From Nitrobacter vulgaris (GTDB lineage Bacteria; Pseudomonadota; Alphaproteobacteria; Rhizobiales; Xanthobacteraceae): 64,000 nt of DNA. The notes below the pieces were generated by a model. That model was not told where the DNA came from and did not search any database. It saw only the letters and a program-made list of their open reading frames with translations. The DNA is taken from contig NZ_JAVDPZ010000005.1 in NCBI RefSeq assembly GCF_031453995.1, forward strand, positions 1 to 64,000. The letters run 5' to 3'. Shown here one piece after another: positions 17,018 through 24,963 of this stretch. A program made the translations under genes and the position numbers. Each line of letters starts with the position of its first letter. Positions within the stretch are counted from its first letter, which is position 1.

Positions 17018-17425
17018 ATGGATACCGTTGTTCCCGATGATCCGGCTTCAAAGCCAGCCGGCATCCCTCGCGACGTGTTGATCGTTGAGGACGATGTCAT
17101 TATCGCGATCGACGTTGAGCAGACCATTGCGGAGTTTGGCGTGACGTCAGCCCGGACTGCTTCAAATGTGGCGCAGGCGCTGGCCATGATCGCAGAACGT
17201 GCTCCCGACTTCGTGCTTCTTGACGTGGGTCTTTCGGAAGATAAAAGTTTTGCAGTCGCCAATCGGCTGGCCGTGTTGAAGATTCCGTTTGCTTTCGTGA
17301 CCGGCTATAGCGGCGACAAAGCCTTTCCAGCGGAATACTCGGGTCGGCCCAGACTTTCGAAACCGTTTTCGCGCGATGAATTGTTCGCGATCTTGTCGAA
17401 CTGGCGAAGCTGCAACCCGGGCTAA
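17018..17425 (+). CDS. Single-domain response regulator (receiver only)
   Basis: 135 residues forming one CheY-like domain and no output domain. Acidic pocket D25/D26 (VEDDVI), phospho-acceptor D69 in FVLLDVGLSED, conserved T/S in FVTGYSGD and K115 in RLSKPFSRDE. Receivers with the FVTGYSG-x-KPF pattern are typical partners of HWE/HisKA_2 kinases in alphaproteobacteria, and one such kinase is encoded 2 kb downstream at 19387-20385. The ATG at 17018 is preferred; an upstream TTG would add 12 residues. Pairing with that kinase is inference. Confidence 0.85.
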   Translation: MDTVVPDDPASKPAGIPRDVLIVEDDVIIAIDVEQTIAEFGVTSARTASNVAQALAMIAERAPDFVLLDVGLSEDKSFAVANRLAVLKIPFAFVTGYSGDKAFPAEYSGRPRLSKPFSRDELFAILSNWRSCNPG

Positions 17426-17585
17426 TCCGAGCATCGTCTGCGGTGATATTACGGTTTTTCCGACTCAAAACCTGAGCGTGCAAGTTGTGCCCATCTCATG
17501 CGCTAGCATCGAGGATACCATCCAGACCGCGCACTAAACGCCGCACTTGCTGATATGGTCGCGCGAAACCATGGGAGGATGGCGC

Positions 17586-18794
17586 ATGGCCATGTCGGAA
17601 GTGGAGAATGCAAGAGCGAGGCCGTTTGCGATCTGGACGATCGGTTTCAGACCGTTCTTCCTGATGGCTGGCGTCTGGTCGGCGGTGGCGCTTGCCGGAT
17701 GGATCGCCATGCTCGCAATGGGGCTCACGCTGCCCAGCCGCTTCGATCCCCTCACATGGCATATCCATGAAATGCTGTTCGGGTTCGTCCTGGCTGTGAT
17801 CGCCGGTTTTCTGCTCACCGCGATTCCGAACTGGACCGGCCGTGCTCCGATCAGTGGCCTGCCGCTCGCTGCACTGGCGCTGTTGTGGCTCGCGGGTCGC
17901 GTTACGTGTCTCGTTTCAACGTCGATCCCGCTCGGGCTGGCTGCGGCAATCGACCTTGCTTTCCCATTCGTGCTTTGCGGGGTTGTCGCTCGCGAAATCA
18001 TTGTGGGCCGCAACTGGCGCAACATGGTCATGCCGGTCCCACTTGCCGTGCTCGGCGTCGCAGACCTTCTGATGTATCTGGAACTCGCAGGTTTTTCGGT
18101 ACCCGCGGGTCTGGGATGGCGCCTGGCGCTGACCGCGATCATCGTCCTGATCTCGGTCGTCGGCGGTCGGATCGTCCCGAGCTTCACGCGTAACTGGCTC
18201 GTCAAGAAAAATGCGCCCCGCCTTCCGCCCGAACACGGACACATCGATAGCCTCGCACTTGTAACACTCCATGCGGGGATGATCGGATGGGCGATTTTTC
18301 CCGAGATCTGGCCTTTCGGGTGGCTGTTGCTTCTTGGCGCGGCGCTCAATCTTTGGCGGCTCGGCCGCTGGCGCGGCATGGCCGCCAGGGCCGAGCCGCT
18401 ATTGACCGTTCTTCACACCGGATATCTGTGGGTCATCGTCGGGGCGGCTTTGCTGGGCGTTTCGATGCTGACCGATCATGTGCCTCAGGCCGCGGCAATC
18501 CACGCGCTGACCGCCGGCGCCATCGGAACGATGACGCTTGGTGTCATGACCCGCGTTTCACTCGGCCACACCGGACGCGCCCTCACATCGGATCGGATCA
18601 CCGCCTTGATCTACCTGCTCGTGATACTCGCCGCCATCGCGCGGGTGGCAGCTTGGGATAGTGGATCGTCAGCGATGTTGATCGAGGTTTCGGCTGCATT
18701 GTGGATCAGCAGCTTCGGCCTATTCGCGCTCCGATACGGACCGATCTTGGTGGCGCCCCGCGTGCAGCCCGTGGACGTTCAGCCCGGCAAATAA
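17586..18794 (+). CDS. nnrS: NnrS-family membrane protein
   Basis: Polytopic inner-membrane protein of the NnrS family, associated with nitric oxide metabolism and tolerance in denitrifiers. 402 residues, about 12 hydrophobic segments starting at WTIGFRPFFLMAGVWSAV. Family hallmarks: FRPFFL near residue 24, WHIHEMLFG, AIPNWTGR, GGRIVPSFTRNWL and LGVMTRVSLGHTGR. The His-rich pattern fits haem/metal binding proposed for the family. The ATG at 17586 has GGGAGG about seven bases upstream. The nearby Crp/Fnr gene is a possible regulator, but I see no clear Fnr/NnrR box upstream. Confidence 0.93.
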   Translation: MAMSEVENARARPFAIWTIGFRPFFLMAGVWSAVALAGWIAMLAMGLTLPSRFDPLTWHIHEMLFGFVLAVIAGFLLTAIPNWTGRAPISGLPLAALALLWLAGRVTCLVSTSIPLGLAAAIDLAFPFVLCGVVAREIIVGRNWRNMVMPVPLAVLGVADLLMYLELAGFSVPAGLGWRLALTAIIVLISVVGGRIVPSFTRNWLVKKNAPRLPPEHGHIDSLALVTLHAGMIGWAIFPEIWPFGWLLLLGAALNLWRLGRWRGMAARAEPLLTVLHTGYLWVIVGAALLGVSMLTDHVPQAAAIHALTAGAIGTMTLGVMTRVSLGHTGRALTSDRITALIYLLVILAAIARVAAWDSGSSAMLIEVSAALWISSFGLFALRYGPILVAPRVQPVDVQPGK

Positions 18795-18873
18795 CAAAGT
18801 TATTCGCCGGGCGGCGAGTGCTGGCGCGGTGCGCAACCTCGGGACATTCGTGGCCTTGCCGATCTAATCGTGT

Positions 18874-19128
18874 TTATCGGTCGACGTTGAGCACCGCGCC
18901 CGTCGTGGCATCGACGTCGACTTCCATATACTGGCCGGCTGCGTCGCGGCCTTCGATCTGCCACTCATGACCGGCGAACTCCGCGTCAGAGACAGCGGTA
19001 ATACCGACTTCAAACGCGACGCCAAGCGCCTCTTGCATCGAGAGAAGACTACCGGAGTCATAGGCCATCGCCGGAGTGGCCGCGCCGAGGGAAACCGCGG
19101 CAGCCATCGACAGAATGTACTTTCGCAT
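18874..19128 (-). CDS. Small periplasmic PepSY-domain protein
   Basis: 84 residues with a signal peptide MRKYILSMAAAVSLG... cleaved probably after A22 (AMA-YDS). The mature part is a single PepSY-like repeat ending VDVDATTGAVLNVDR, the typical beta-strand end of the domain. PepSY proteins are thought to inhibit proteases or sense envelope state. The start at 19128 follows AAGGAC; longer in-frame extensions upstream are basic, low-complexity and unlikely to be translated. No operon partner. Confidence 0.8.
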   Translation of the reverse strand: MRKYILSMAAAVSLGAATPAMAYDSGSLLSMQEALGVAFEVGITAVSDAEFAGHEWQIEGRDAAGQYMEVDVDATTGAVLNVDR

Positions 19129-19386
19129 GTGGAAGTCCTTGTCGAGGTCATCAAGCTGTGCACGTCGCAGTGCAACATCAATGAGAACCGAGAGCCCTGC
19201 ATTGCGTTCCCGTCCCCCACGCGGCAAATTTGAGCGAGTGGGCGGGCGGCCGTGGCGTTTTTCTGGCCATACCTTGGCGAGCCAACATGCGGGTCGTCGC
19301 GATCGGATGCCGAGATACCTATGCTGAAGATGTGTGGCGATCAACTCCTGCATCTGCGCTGCACCGACCCCGTCGCGCTGCAAGAA

Positions 19387-20385
19387 TTACCGCCCGGATA
19401 AACTTCCGCTTTTCTTATCGGCCGGTGGCGGATCGATCCGACATTGCATTATGCAGTGCAGCCCTGTGCCGAGGAATGCGATCTCCGCTTTCCCGTCGAA
19501 CGCCCGCAGACCGGCATTCAGAAGCTGCGTTCCAAACCCCGGCTTGCCCTGCGCAGTGATCATAGGCCCGCCTGATTCGTCCCAGACGATTGACAGCAGG
19601 CCGTTGGTTACAGTCCAAGACACATGGAGCAGGCCATGGGGCGTGGAGAACGCGCCGTATTTGGCGGCGTTGGTGGCGAGTTCGTGAAACATCAGCGCCA
19701 AACTGACCGCGAGCTTCGTCGGCAGAAAGAGGGGGCCGCCGTTCAGCGTAAACCGGACGTGGCCGTAGGGGCCGAGCTCCGAGCGTAGCAGATCGATGAT
19801 ATCGCAGCCACGTTCGTCGGTGCGTGCGATCAGGTCATCGGCTGTGGCCAGCGCGCCGAAGCAGCCGTCGATCTTGGCCCGGGCCGCCGGATAATCGTGA
19901 AGCGCCTGTCTGCTCACCGCATGAATAGTGGCGAGTTTGTTCTTGAGGCGGTGGCGCAGTTCTTCCACCACGAGTTCGCGATAGCGCTGTTCCTTTTCGA
20001 GTTCGGTCGTGAGTTCGCGGTGATGGACGACGAGAGAACGATGGCGTCGCACCCCCAGGATGATGAGCGCCGCGACGACAAAATAGATCGCCATAAGTAT
20101 TGCCGCGGCCATAACCTGTGGCGCCTCGCCGAAATTCAGCATCACGCCGAGAGCTGCGCCGCCAATCGCGGCGGCAATTCCGGCTCGCTCTCCGCCGAAC
20201 GCGGCTGCGACAAAAACGCCGGGAAGATAGATGCTGTAAGGTACGTCCGTTCGCAGCAGCGAGATGCCGAAGCGGAACGCGGTGGCGAGCATCAGGCAGA
20301 CGGCCGTGAGGCCGAAACCCAGAACCGCCGGAGGCTCGGAGATTCCCTGCCACCCGCGCCGGAATTCCTCGATCCACTTGGCCAT
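19387..20385 (-). CDS. Membrane sensor histidine kinase, HWE/HisKA_2 type
   Basis: 332 residues. Four hydrophobic segments in the first 110 residues (FGISLLRTDVPYSIYLPGV, then an AAAFGGERAG loop) match the DUF4118 sensory region. A linker helix follows, then the phospho-acceptor H145 in EELRHRLKNKLATIHAV. The ATPase domain has HELATNAAKYGA at 234-245 (N box), an SIVWDESGGP G1 region and GFGTQLL at 283-288. This class usually phosphorylates small receivers or the general stress cascade in alphaproteobacteria. Signal unknown. The single receiver at 17018 is a candidate partner. Confidence 0.9.
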   Translation of the reverse strand: MAKWIEEFRRGWQGISEPPAVLGFGLTAVCLMLATAFRFGISLLRTDVPYSIYLPGVFVAAAFGGERAGIAAAIGGAALGVMLNFGEAPQVMAAAILMAIYFVVAALIILGVRRHRSLVVHHRELTTELEKEQRYRELVVEELRHRLKNKLATIHAVSRQALHDYPAARAKIDGCFGALATADDLIARTDERGCDIIDLLRSELGPYGHVRFTLNGGPLFLPTKLAVSLALMFHELATNAAKYGAFSTPHGLLHVSWTVTNGLLSIVWDESGGPMITAQGKPGFGTQLLNAGLRAFDGKAEIAFLGTGLHCIMQCRIDPPPADKKSGSLSGR

Positions 20386-20747
20386 CCGGCCCCCACTGCA
20401 ATGTCACGCCGGCACCGCTGAAATTCGCCGGGGCAGATGTCTGCAGGCAGCTTAGCTTAAAGGCACGGCCGGCTAGCATACAATCTTTCTTCCGCAAGGG
20501 AATTGACCCAACCGTCCTCGAGGCTCGATGCTTTCGAGACAAGCTGATGTGATCCGTTTCCGGTCTGCGGAACGTCCGCAACAGGATGCGTCTGGCCTGG
20601 CGGCGATCAAGCGTCACGCCCATGGAAAGAGCAGCTCCCAGCGCGCGTTTTTTGCCGGGATATTGGATAGAATTCGGTATAACTTCCGCTGTCTTCCCTA
20701 TAGTTCGCTACGCTTCTCATCACGTCAGGAATTTTGGCTGGATTGCC
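20386..20747. other. Divergent intergenic region, 362 bp
   Basis: Lies between the start of the kinase (minus) and the cNMP-domain membrane gene (plus), so promoters for both should be here. A TTGACC at about 20502 and an AT-rich patch near 20662-20685 are the only promoter-like pieces, and neither has a matching partner at good spacing. Frames upstream of 20748 that extend the membrane gene are not protein-like. No repeat seen. Confidence 0.4.
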
Positions 20748-21416
20748 ATGGACATATCACATTTAGCCGAACATTTCGGGACCGTCGGCGGGGTGGCCGC
20801 TTCGTTCTTTGTGGTCGCCACCTGCACCATGCGGACCATGATCCCGCTCCGTGCTTTCGGCATGCTGGCCAATCTCATGCTGATGATCACTGCGCTTCCG
20901 CTCCACAATTTCCTGCAATTTGGGCTTCACGCAGGACTGTTCTGTCTCAACGGCTATCGCTTGCACCAGATGCTTCTGCTCGTGCGCGAGGTGAAGAAGT
21001 CCGTCAACAGCGATCTATCGATGGACTGGCTGAAGCCCTTTATGACCAAGCGCAAGTGCAAGACCGGAGAAATGCTGTTCTATAAGAACGAAAAGGCGGA
21101 GACGATGTTCTACATCGTCAGCGGCCGCTACCGTCTGGTGGAGTCCGGCATTGAGCTTCCGGTTGGCGCAATAGTTGGTGAGCTCGGCATGCTGTCTCCT
21201 TACAACGAGCGCACCCAATCGCTGGAGTGCATCGAGAGCGGTACGGTGCTCAGCGTGAGCTACCGCCAAGTCGAGGAGCTTTACGTCCAGAATCCGGAAT
21301 TCGGTTTCTATTTCCTGCGGCTGGCCAGCGCGCGGCTGTTTCAGAACATTGGCAGGCTCGAAGAGCGGCTCGCTGAACATGCGGCGCCCGCGGTCATGAC
21401 GCCTAAGCTCGCATGA
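20748..21416 (+). CDS. Membrane protein with cyclic-nucleotide-binding-type domain
   Basis: 222 residues. Three close hydrophobic segments in the first 70 residues (VGGVAASFFVVATCTM, FGMLANLMLMITALPL, FLQFGLHAGLFCLNGYRL) lead into a cNMP-binding-like jelly roll at about 95-195 (KTGEMLFYKNEKAETMFYIVSGRYRL, VGAIVGELGMLSP, RTQSLECIESGTVLSVS). The block VGELGML occupies the phosphate-binding cassette, but the usual Arg-(S/T)-Ala of cAMP binding is replaced, so ligand binding is doubtful. No DNA-binding domain. The stop overlaps the next gene (ATGA), implying a joint function. Confidence 0.8.
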   Translation: MDISHLAEHFGTVGGVAASFFVVATCTMRTMIPLRAFGMLANLMLMITALPLHNFLQFGLHAGLFCLNGYRLHQMLLLVREVKKSVNSDLSMDWLKPFMTKRKCKTGEMLFYKNEKAETMFYIVSGRYRLVESGIELPVGAIVGELGMLSPYNERTQSLECIESGTVLSVSYRQVEELYVQNPEFGFYFLRLASARLFQNIGRLEERLAEHAAPAVMTPKLA

Positions 21417-22294
21417 ATTTCGGCAGAAGCAAAGCCGCAGACGTTCTTCCCGCCATCCGTTCGATGTTCGCGACTGTTTCAGGCGAGAACAACCATCTGA
21501 TTCCGACGCTGCCGGCGGACATGCCTGAAGAAGCGAGGCGTGTGGCGGTCGATGGCGTGAAACACCTGGTCGAATATCAAGGAGCAGGTTACGCGCAGTT
21601 GTATGTCGCCCGGCTTCGGCGGTTTATCGGCCGGCGCAATGTTGATGATAAAGTGTTTGCCGATATCGCGCGTCTGATGGCCGTGCGTATGGCTTATGAC
21701 GATCCTATCCGCATGGCGCAGCTCAAGCTTGCTGAATTCCGAATGGGTCTGCATGTTCCGTCTGATATTCGCAAGCTACGTCTCGACGAACTGGTGTCCG
21801 TGCTCCCAAAACGGGGAGCCGATCCTGTATTCTCGCTGCTTGACCGCCTCGGGTGGCGACACCTGCCGGTCACCATGCGGTTCAGTGCAGCGAGTGGATT
21901 GGGGGTTAGATCCCTCAGAATCAAGACGTCGCTCAGGCGATGGCGGCTGTCATCTCTCCGTTATGCCAATGAGCGCGTTTGGGTCGAGCGCTGGCTGCAT
22001 ATGATCGATCGCAGCCTGGCAAAGCAGCCTGCCGCAGTCGCCGCGGTGGTTGCGACGGCCGAAATGGTGCAGGGATACGGAGATGATTACGCTCAGAATC
22101 TGCGTAACTGGAATCTGATTATCGACCATCTTGTCAAACCGACCTTCGACGGTGCGATGTGCTGCTCTGATCTGGGTGTCTCAATAGCCGAGGCGCGGGC
22201 GGCCGTGGATCGTGATCCTCAGCAGGAATCGTTGAAGCGTGTCATCGCGGGGATAAGGGAGCGGGCCGGTGCCGACACCCGGAGGGTCGATTGA
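21413..22294 (+). CDS. Orphan DUF6537-like protein (indolepyruvate oxidoreductase C-terminal region)
   Basis: 293 residues with no membrane segment. Blocks VKHLVEYQGAGYAQLYVARL, ARLMAVRMAYDDPIRMAQLK, LRRWRLSSLRYANERVWVER and AEMVQGYGDDYAQNLRNW match my memory of the C-terminal DUF6537 part of indolepyruvate:ferredoxin oxidoreductases. Those enzymes also carry thiamine-diphosphate, gamma and iron-sulfur domains; none is here or nearby, so this is the domain standing alone. Its start overlaps the stop of the cNMP-domain membrane protein by 4 bp. The catalytic role of the parent enzyme cannot be assumed. Confidence 0.65.
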   Translation: MNFGRSKAADVLPAIRSMFATVSGENNHLIPTLPADMPEEARRVAVDGVKHLVEYQGAGYAQLYVARLRRFIGRRNVDDKVFADIARLMAVRMAYDDPIRMAQLKLAEFRMGLHVPSDIRKLRLDELVSVLPKRGADPVFSLLDRLGWRHLPVTMRFSAASGLGVRSLRIKTSLRRWRLSSLRYANERVWVERWLHMIDRSLAKQPAAVAAVVATAEMVQGYGDDYAQNLRNWNLIIDHLVKPTFDGAMCCSDLGVSIAEARAAVDRDPQQESLKRVIAGIRERAGADTRRVD

Positions 22295-22386
22295 GCGGTG
22301 TATCCCGGTCCAGAGATGGCATAATGAAGGTGCTTGAGCCGCTCGATACGCAGAACGCTCGCACAGCTTGCCTCGTTCATGAATAT

Positions 22387-22411
22387 GCGAACTTCAAAAA
22401 CCGGACATTAG
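22387..22411 (+). repeat. Copy 1 of a 25-bp intergenic motif
   Basis: Begins gcgaacttc and ends acattag. Near copies sit at 42631-42656 and 42702-42725 before ftsE. Here it ends 13 bp before the start codon of the DUF3307 gene. See the matching finding. Confidence 0.45.
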
Positions 22412-22424
22412 CAGGGGCGTCTGC

Positions 22425-22829
22425 GTGATACTTCCTTCGTTGTCGTCGTCGATCGCAGTGGGTCCGCTTGTTGGCTGGATGGTCGTGCTGACCATCAAGC
22501 ATGTGTTGGCCGATTTCGTGTTGCAGAATTCCTGGATGGCGGTCGGCAAGGATCAAAAGACCGGCTGGGCGCTGCCGCTGCTCTCGCACTGTCTCGTGCA
22601 TCTCGTGTTGGCGCTGGTGCTGATTCTGCTTATCGCGCCACGCTTCTGGTTCATCGCCTTTATCGATTTCGCGATTCATATCGTCGTGGATCGCGCCAAG
22701 GGTATCTGTGTCTCCGCCTTCGACGTGACACATCAGCACCCGTGGTTCTGGACGCTGATAGGCGTCGATCAGACACTGCATCATCTCACCGGATTCGGTC
22801 TGGCGATCGTCATGGCATTCAACGCGTGA
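22425..22829 (+). CDS. DUF3307 membrane protein
   Basis: 134 residues with three to four hydrophobic segments. The DUF3307 pattern is clear: IKHVLADFVLQNSWMAVGK, then LLSHCLVHLVLALVLI, FIDFAIHIVVDRAKG and VDQTLHHLTGF, with conserved His/Asp in the membrane. The family has no established function. The start is GTG at 22425 with AGGGG about eight bases upstream. It stands alone, 130 bp after the DUF6537-like gene. Confidence 0.85.
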   Translation: MILPSLSSSIAVGPLVGWMVVLTIKHVLADFVLQNSWMAVGKDQKTGWALPLLSHCLVHLVLALVLILLIAPRFWFIAFIDFAIHIVVDRAKGICVSAFDVTHQHPWFWTLIGVDQTLHHLTGFGLAIVMAFNA

Positions 22830-22988
22830 CCTGAAATACGTGATCTGGCGACGCACCTGCGAATCGCGAATCGTGGCCCGGTTTGATTCGGAACCGGAAT
22901 GCAAGTCTCGCCGGCCTGACTTTGCGGGCGTGGTTAACTTCTCGTTAGGGAATTGTGTTGCATCCTTAGGACTTGAGGAGAGTTGCGC

Positions 22989-23387
22989 ATGTGCTCTAGC
23001 GCCGACGCTTTCGAGAACGACATCTGCCCAGTCAAGGATGATCTGTTGGGCGCCATGTATCGCGCCAGTGAGCATGGGTTGCCTCAGCTCATTGCCAGCG
23101 TCGCTCCGGATGTACGAGCGATGCTGGCACTGTTCTGCTACCACCGGAGCCATCTGCACGCACTGGCTTTGTCAATCGCTTCAAGCTGCACCGAGCGCGA
23201 TCTGGTCGCAGTCGGTGGCCGCGTCGGTTCCACGCTGTTCGCGCTGTCACGCAACGCACGGCAACCCCATGCTCCGTCGCAGCACGGCCAGCGCAAGCCT
23301 ATTACGTTGTCAACAAAGCCGCTCAGCACGTTCGTGCCGCTCGACGACCTGGCCGACGACGAGGAGGCTGCGCTGGTACCGGCATAA
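22989..23387 (+). CDS. Hypothetical protein
   Basis: 132 residues, MCSSADAFENDICPV onward, no signal peptide or membrane segment. The first 85 residues look folded (DLLGAMYRASEHGLPQLIAS, LFCYHRSHLHALALSIASS), the rest is charged and low-complexity, ending acidic (DDLADDEEAA). A strong ribosome site (AGGAGA, six bases before ATG) supports it. I recognise no family. It converges on the secreted-protein gene at 23408. Confidence 0.7.
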   Translation: MCSSADAFENDICPVKDDLLGAMYRASEHGLPQLIASVAPDVRAMLALFCYHRSHLHALALSIASSCTERDLVAVGGRVGSTLFALSRNARQPHAPSQHGQRKPITLSTKPLSTFVPLDDLADDEEAALVPA

Positions 23388-23407
23388 CGGTCGCGCAGCT
23401 CAAACGC

Positions 23408-24151
23408 CTATTTCTTTTCCCTGGTGATGATGCCCGGCAATGTGAGATTGCCGGAAGCGACCTTGTAGGTGCCGGTGACGCAAAGAAGCGGGGCCTTTCC
23501 GGCTTCGTTGACCTGCAGATGCGCGGCGACGGCATCAAAGTTGACGTTCTCCGCTCCCTTGACTGGCACGGTAATACGCACCGTTTGTCCTTTAAGAATG
23601 GGGCTCATGCCTGGGCTGTCCAACGCGAGAGGCAGGCCGGGCGCGGTGGCCGGCAATAGATCCTGCCCCGGCGAAATGTCCAGCACCTTGAGGCCGCCGG
23701 CGCAGCCCTTGTCGCTGGCCAGTACTACCCAGTGCGAATGCCAGCCCGCGCCGTCATTGGTCGGATCGCCATCGCCGTTTTCGTCGAATAGCGGTGTGTC
23801 GTCAAAGTCCGGATGCGCGGTAATGGCGAGCGCCAGGATGCCGGAACCTTTAGCAAAGCCGACCGTCGCGGGATCGAGCTTGGTCGGCCAGACGTAGGCG
23901 TCGACTTTGGCGCCGGCGAGCTTTCCGACCTTTTGCGGCTTCAGCGAACCGGCATCGCCGCTAACCTCCATGGCGAAGGTGGCAAGCCGGCCGTCGGTCG
24001 AGGCGGAGGCGCTGGTGACGTCGAACGCCGGCGGTACGGTGGCATCGGGCTTGGCGCGGATATCGTGGGCGAAAGCGGAGGTTGACAGCGTGCCTTGCAG
24101 CAAGATGAAAGCTAACGTTCTCGTGGAGAGCTTGGGCATGGAGGCGAACAT
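23408..24151 (-). CDS. Secreted protein with EF-hand-like acidic loop
   Basis: 247 residues. Signal peptide ending STSAFA (cleavage before HDIRAKP). Mature protein is beta-rich and contains DENGDGDPTNDG, an acidic DxNxDGD loop like a calcium site, followed by GWHSHWVVLASDKGCAGG. No family recognised. The start may be the ATG at 24151 or another four codons later. It is divergent from the MarR-family gene with only 85 bp between them, which holds two matched palindromes (24171, 24222); it is therefore probably the regulated target. Confidence 0.75.
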   Translation of the reverse strand: MFASMPKLSTRTLAFILLQGTLSTSAFAHDIRAKPDATVPPAFDVTSASASTDGRLATFAMEVSGDAGSLKPQKVGKLAGAKVDAYVWPTKLDPATVGFAKGSGILALAITAHPDFDDTPLFDENGDGDPTNDGAGWHSHWVVLASDKGCAGGLKVLDISPGQDLLPATAPGLPLALDSPGMSPILKGQTVRITVPVKGAENVNFDAVAAHLQVNEAGKAPLLCVTGTYKVASGNLTLPGIITREKK

Positions 24152-24170
24152 AGAGAACTCCAGTTGTTAA

Positions 24171-24183
24171 TATCGAGTCGATA
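24171..24183. promoter_or_regulatory. Palindromic operator O1, TATCGA-G-TCGATA
   Basis: Perfect 6-1-6 palindrome 20 bp before the start of the secreted-protein gene. It shares the pattern TAnCGAGTCGnTACTAT with the second palindrome at 24222, on the same strand, with centres 51 bp apart (about five helical turns). It lies in the divergent promoter of a MarR-type regulator, so binding by that regulator is the obvious inference. Confidence 0.7.
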
Positions 24184-24221
24184 CTATATGTCTGATCGAC
24201 GATCGGGGTGTCAACTAAAAA

Positions 24222-24234
24222 TAGCGAGTCGCTA
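24222..24234. promoter_or_regulatory. Palindromic operator O2, TAGCGA-G-TCGCTA
   Basis: Perfect 6-1-6 palindrome ending 2 bp before the ATG of the MarR-family gene. The two positions where it differs from O1 change together in both half-sites, which argues for selection on symmetry. Binding here would block the ribosome-site region or transcription start of the regulator itself, that is, autoregulation. Confidence 0.7.
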
Positions 24235-24236
24235 CT

Positions 24237-24809
24237 ATGTTATTATCCAAAGCCCTTGAAGCGGCTTATCTGATTGACCGCCTGGATCGGCTGACCCGCA
24301 GCGGCGGAAACATCGCGGAGCTCAATCCTGCGCAGTGGGAGGCGTTGCGCTACTTGTCACGGGCTAACCGTTTCTCGCGCACGCCGGCGGCGCTTGCCGG
24401 TTACGTTGGCTCGACTCGCGGGACCATTTCACAAACCCTGATTGCGCTGGAGCAGAAGGGGTTGGCGTCGCGGCAGTCCAGCCGGCGCGACGGCCGCTCG
24501 GTCGAATTGGCGCTGACCCGGCGCGGCGAGGCCGTATTGAGGGATGATCCGCTGCGGCGGCTGGCGGACGACATTACGGCCGCCACGGGCGGCGATGCTG
24601 GCGAGTTGCTCGCGACGTTACAGGGCATCCTGTCGGCAACGATCGCGAGGAACGACGGACGGGCTTTCGGAGTCTGCCGCACATGCAGGCATTTCCGCCA
24701 CGATGCCAAACCGGGCAGCGCCTCGCCGCATCATTGCAATTTACTCGATGAAGCGCTCTCCGATTCTGATGGGGGCGCGATCTGTCAGGAGCACGATGCT
24801 GCCGCCTGA
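24237..24809 (+). CDS. MarR-family regulator with C-terminal Cys/His cluster
   Basis: 190 residues. The winged helix occupies about 25-105: LNPAQWEALRYLSRANRFSR, then PAALAGYVGSTRGTISQTLIALEQKGL (recognition helix region) and the wing SRRDGRSVELALTRRG. Beyond the usual MarR end there is a tail with C147, C150, H152, H155, H165, H166, C167, C183 and H186 (CRTCRHF, HHCNLLDEAL, ICQEH), which looks able to bind a metal, iron-sulfur centre or haem. The gene has no obvious ribosome site and starts 2 bp after operator O2. Probably controls itself and the divergent secreted protein. Confidence 0.88.
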   Translation: MLLSKALEAAYLIDRLDRLTRSGGNIAELNPAQWEALRYLSRANRFSRTPAALAGYVGSTRGTISQTLIALEQKGLASRQSSRRDGRSVELALTRRGEAVLRDDPLRRLADDITAATGGDAGELLATLQGILSATIARNDGRAFGVCRTCRHFRHDAKPGSASPHHCNLLDEALSDSDGGAICQEHDAAA

Positions 24810-24819
24810 ACAGCAGCTC

Positions 24820-24936
24820 GATCATGATTCCGGGTCGAAGCGATCCAAAATCACGCACGTGATAGATTCCAGAATTTTGAGAGGTGAGATACGGGCGGAA
24901 AGCCGCTACGAACCTTCCTTATCCCGCTCGGGTTAA
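24820..24936. repeat. Degenerate dispersed repeat
   Basis: Starts gatcatgattccgggtcg, contains the palindrome TCACGCACGTGA (24853-24864) and the hairpin-forming gcggaaagccgc, and ends ttatcccgctcg. From memory this is a decayed member of an intergenic repeat common in Bradyrhizobium and relatives. It fills the convergent gap between the MarR and glycerate kinase genes. Confidence 0.45.
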
Positions 24937-24963
24937 GCTACTCCCGCAGTGAGAGCGCGCCAA

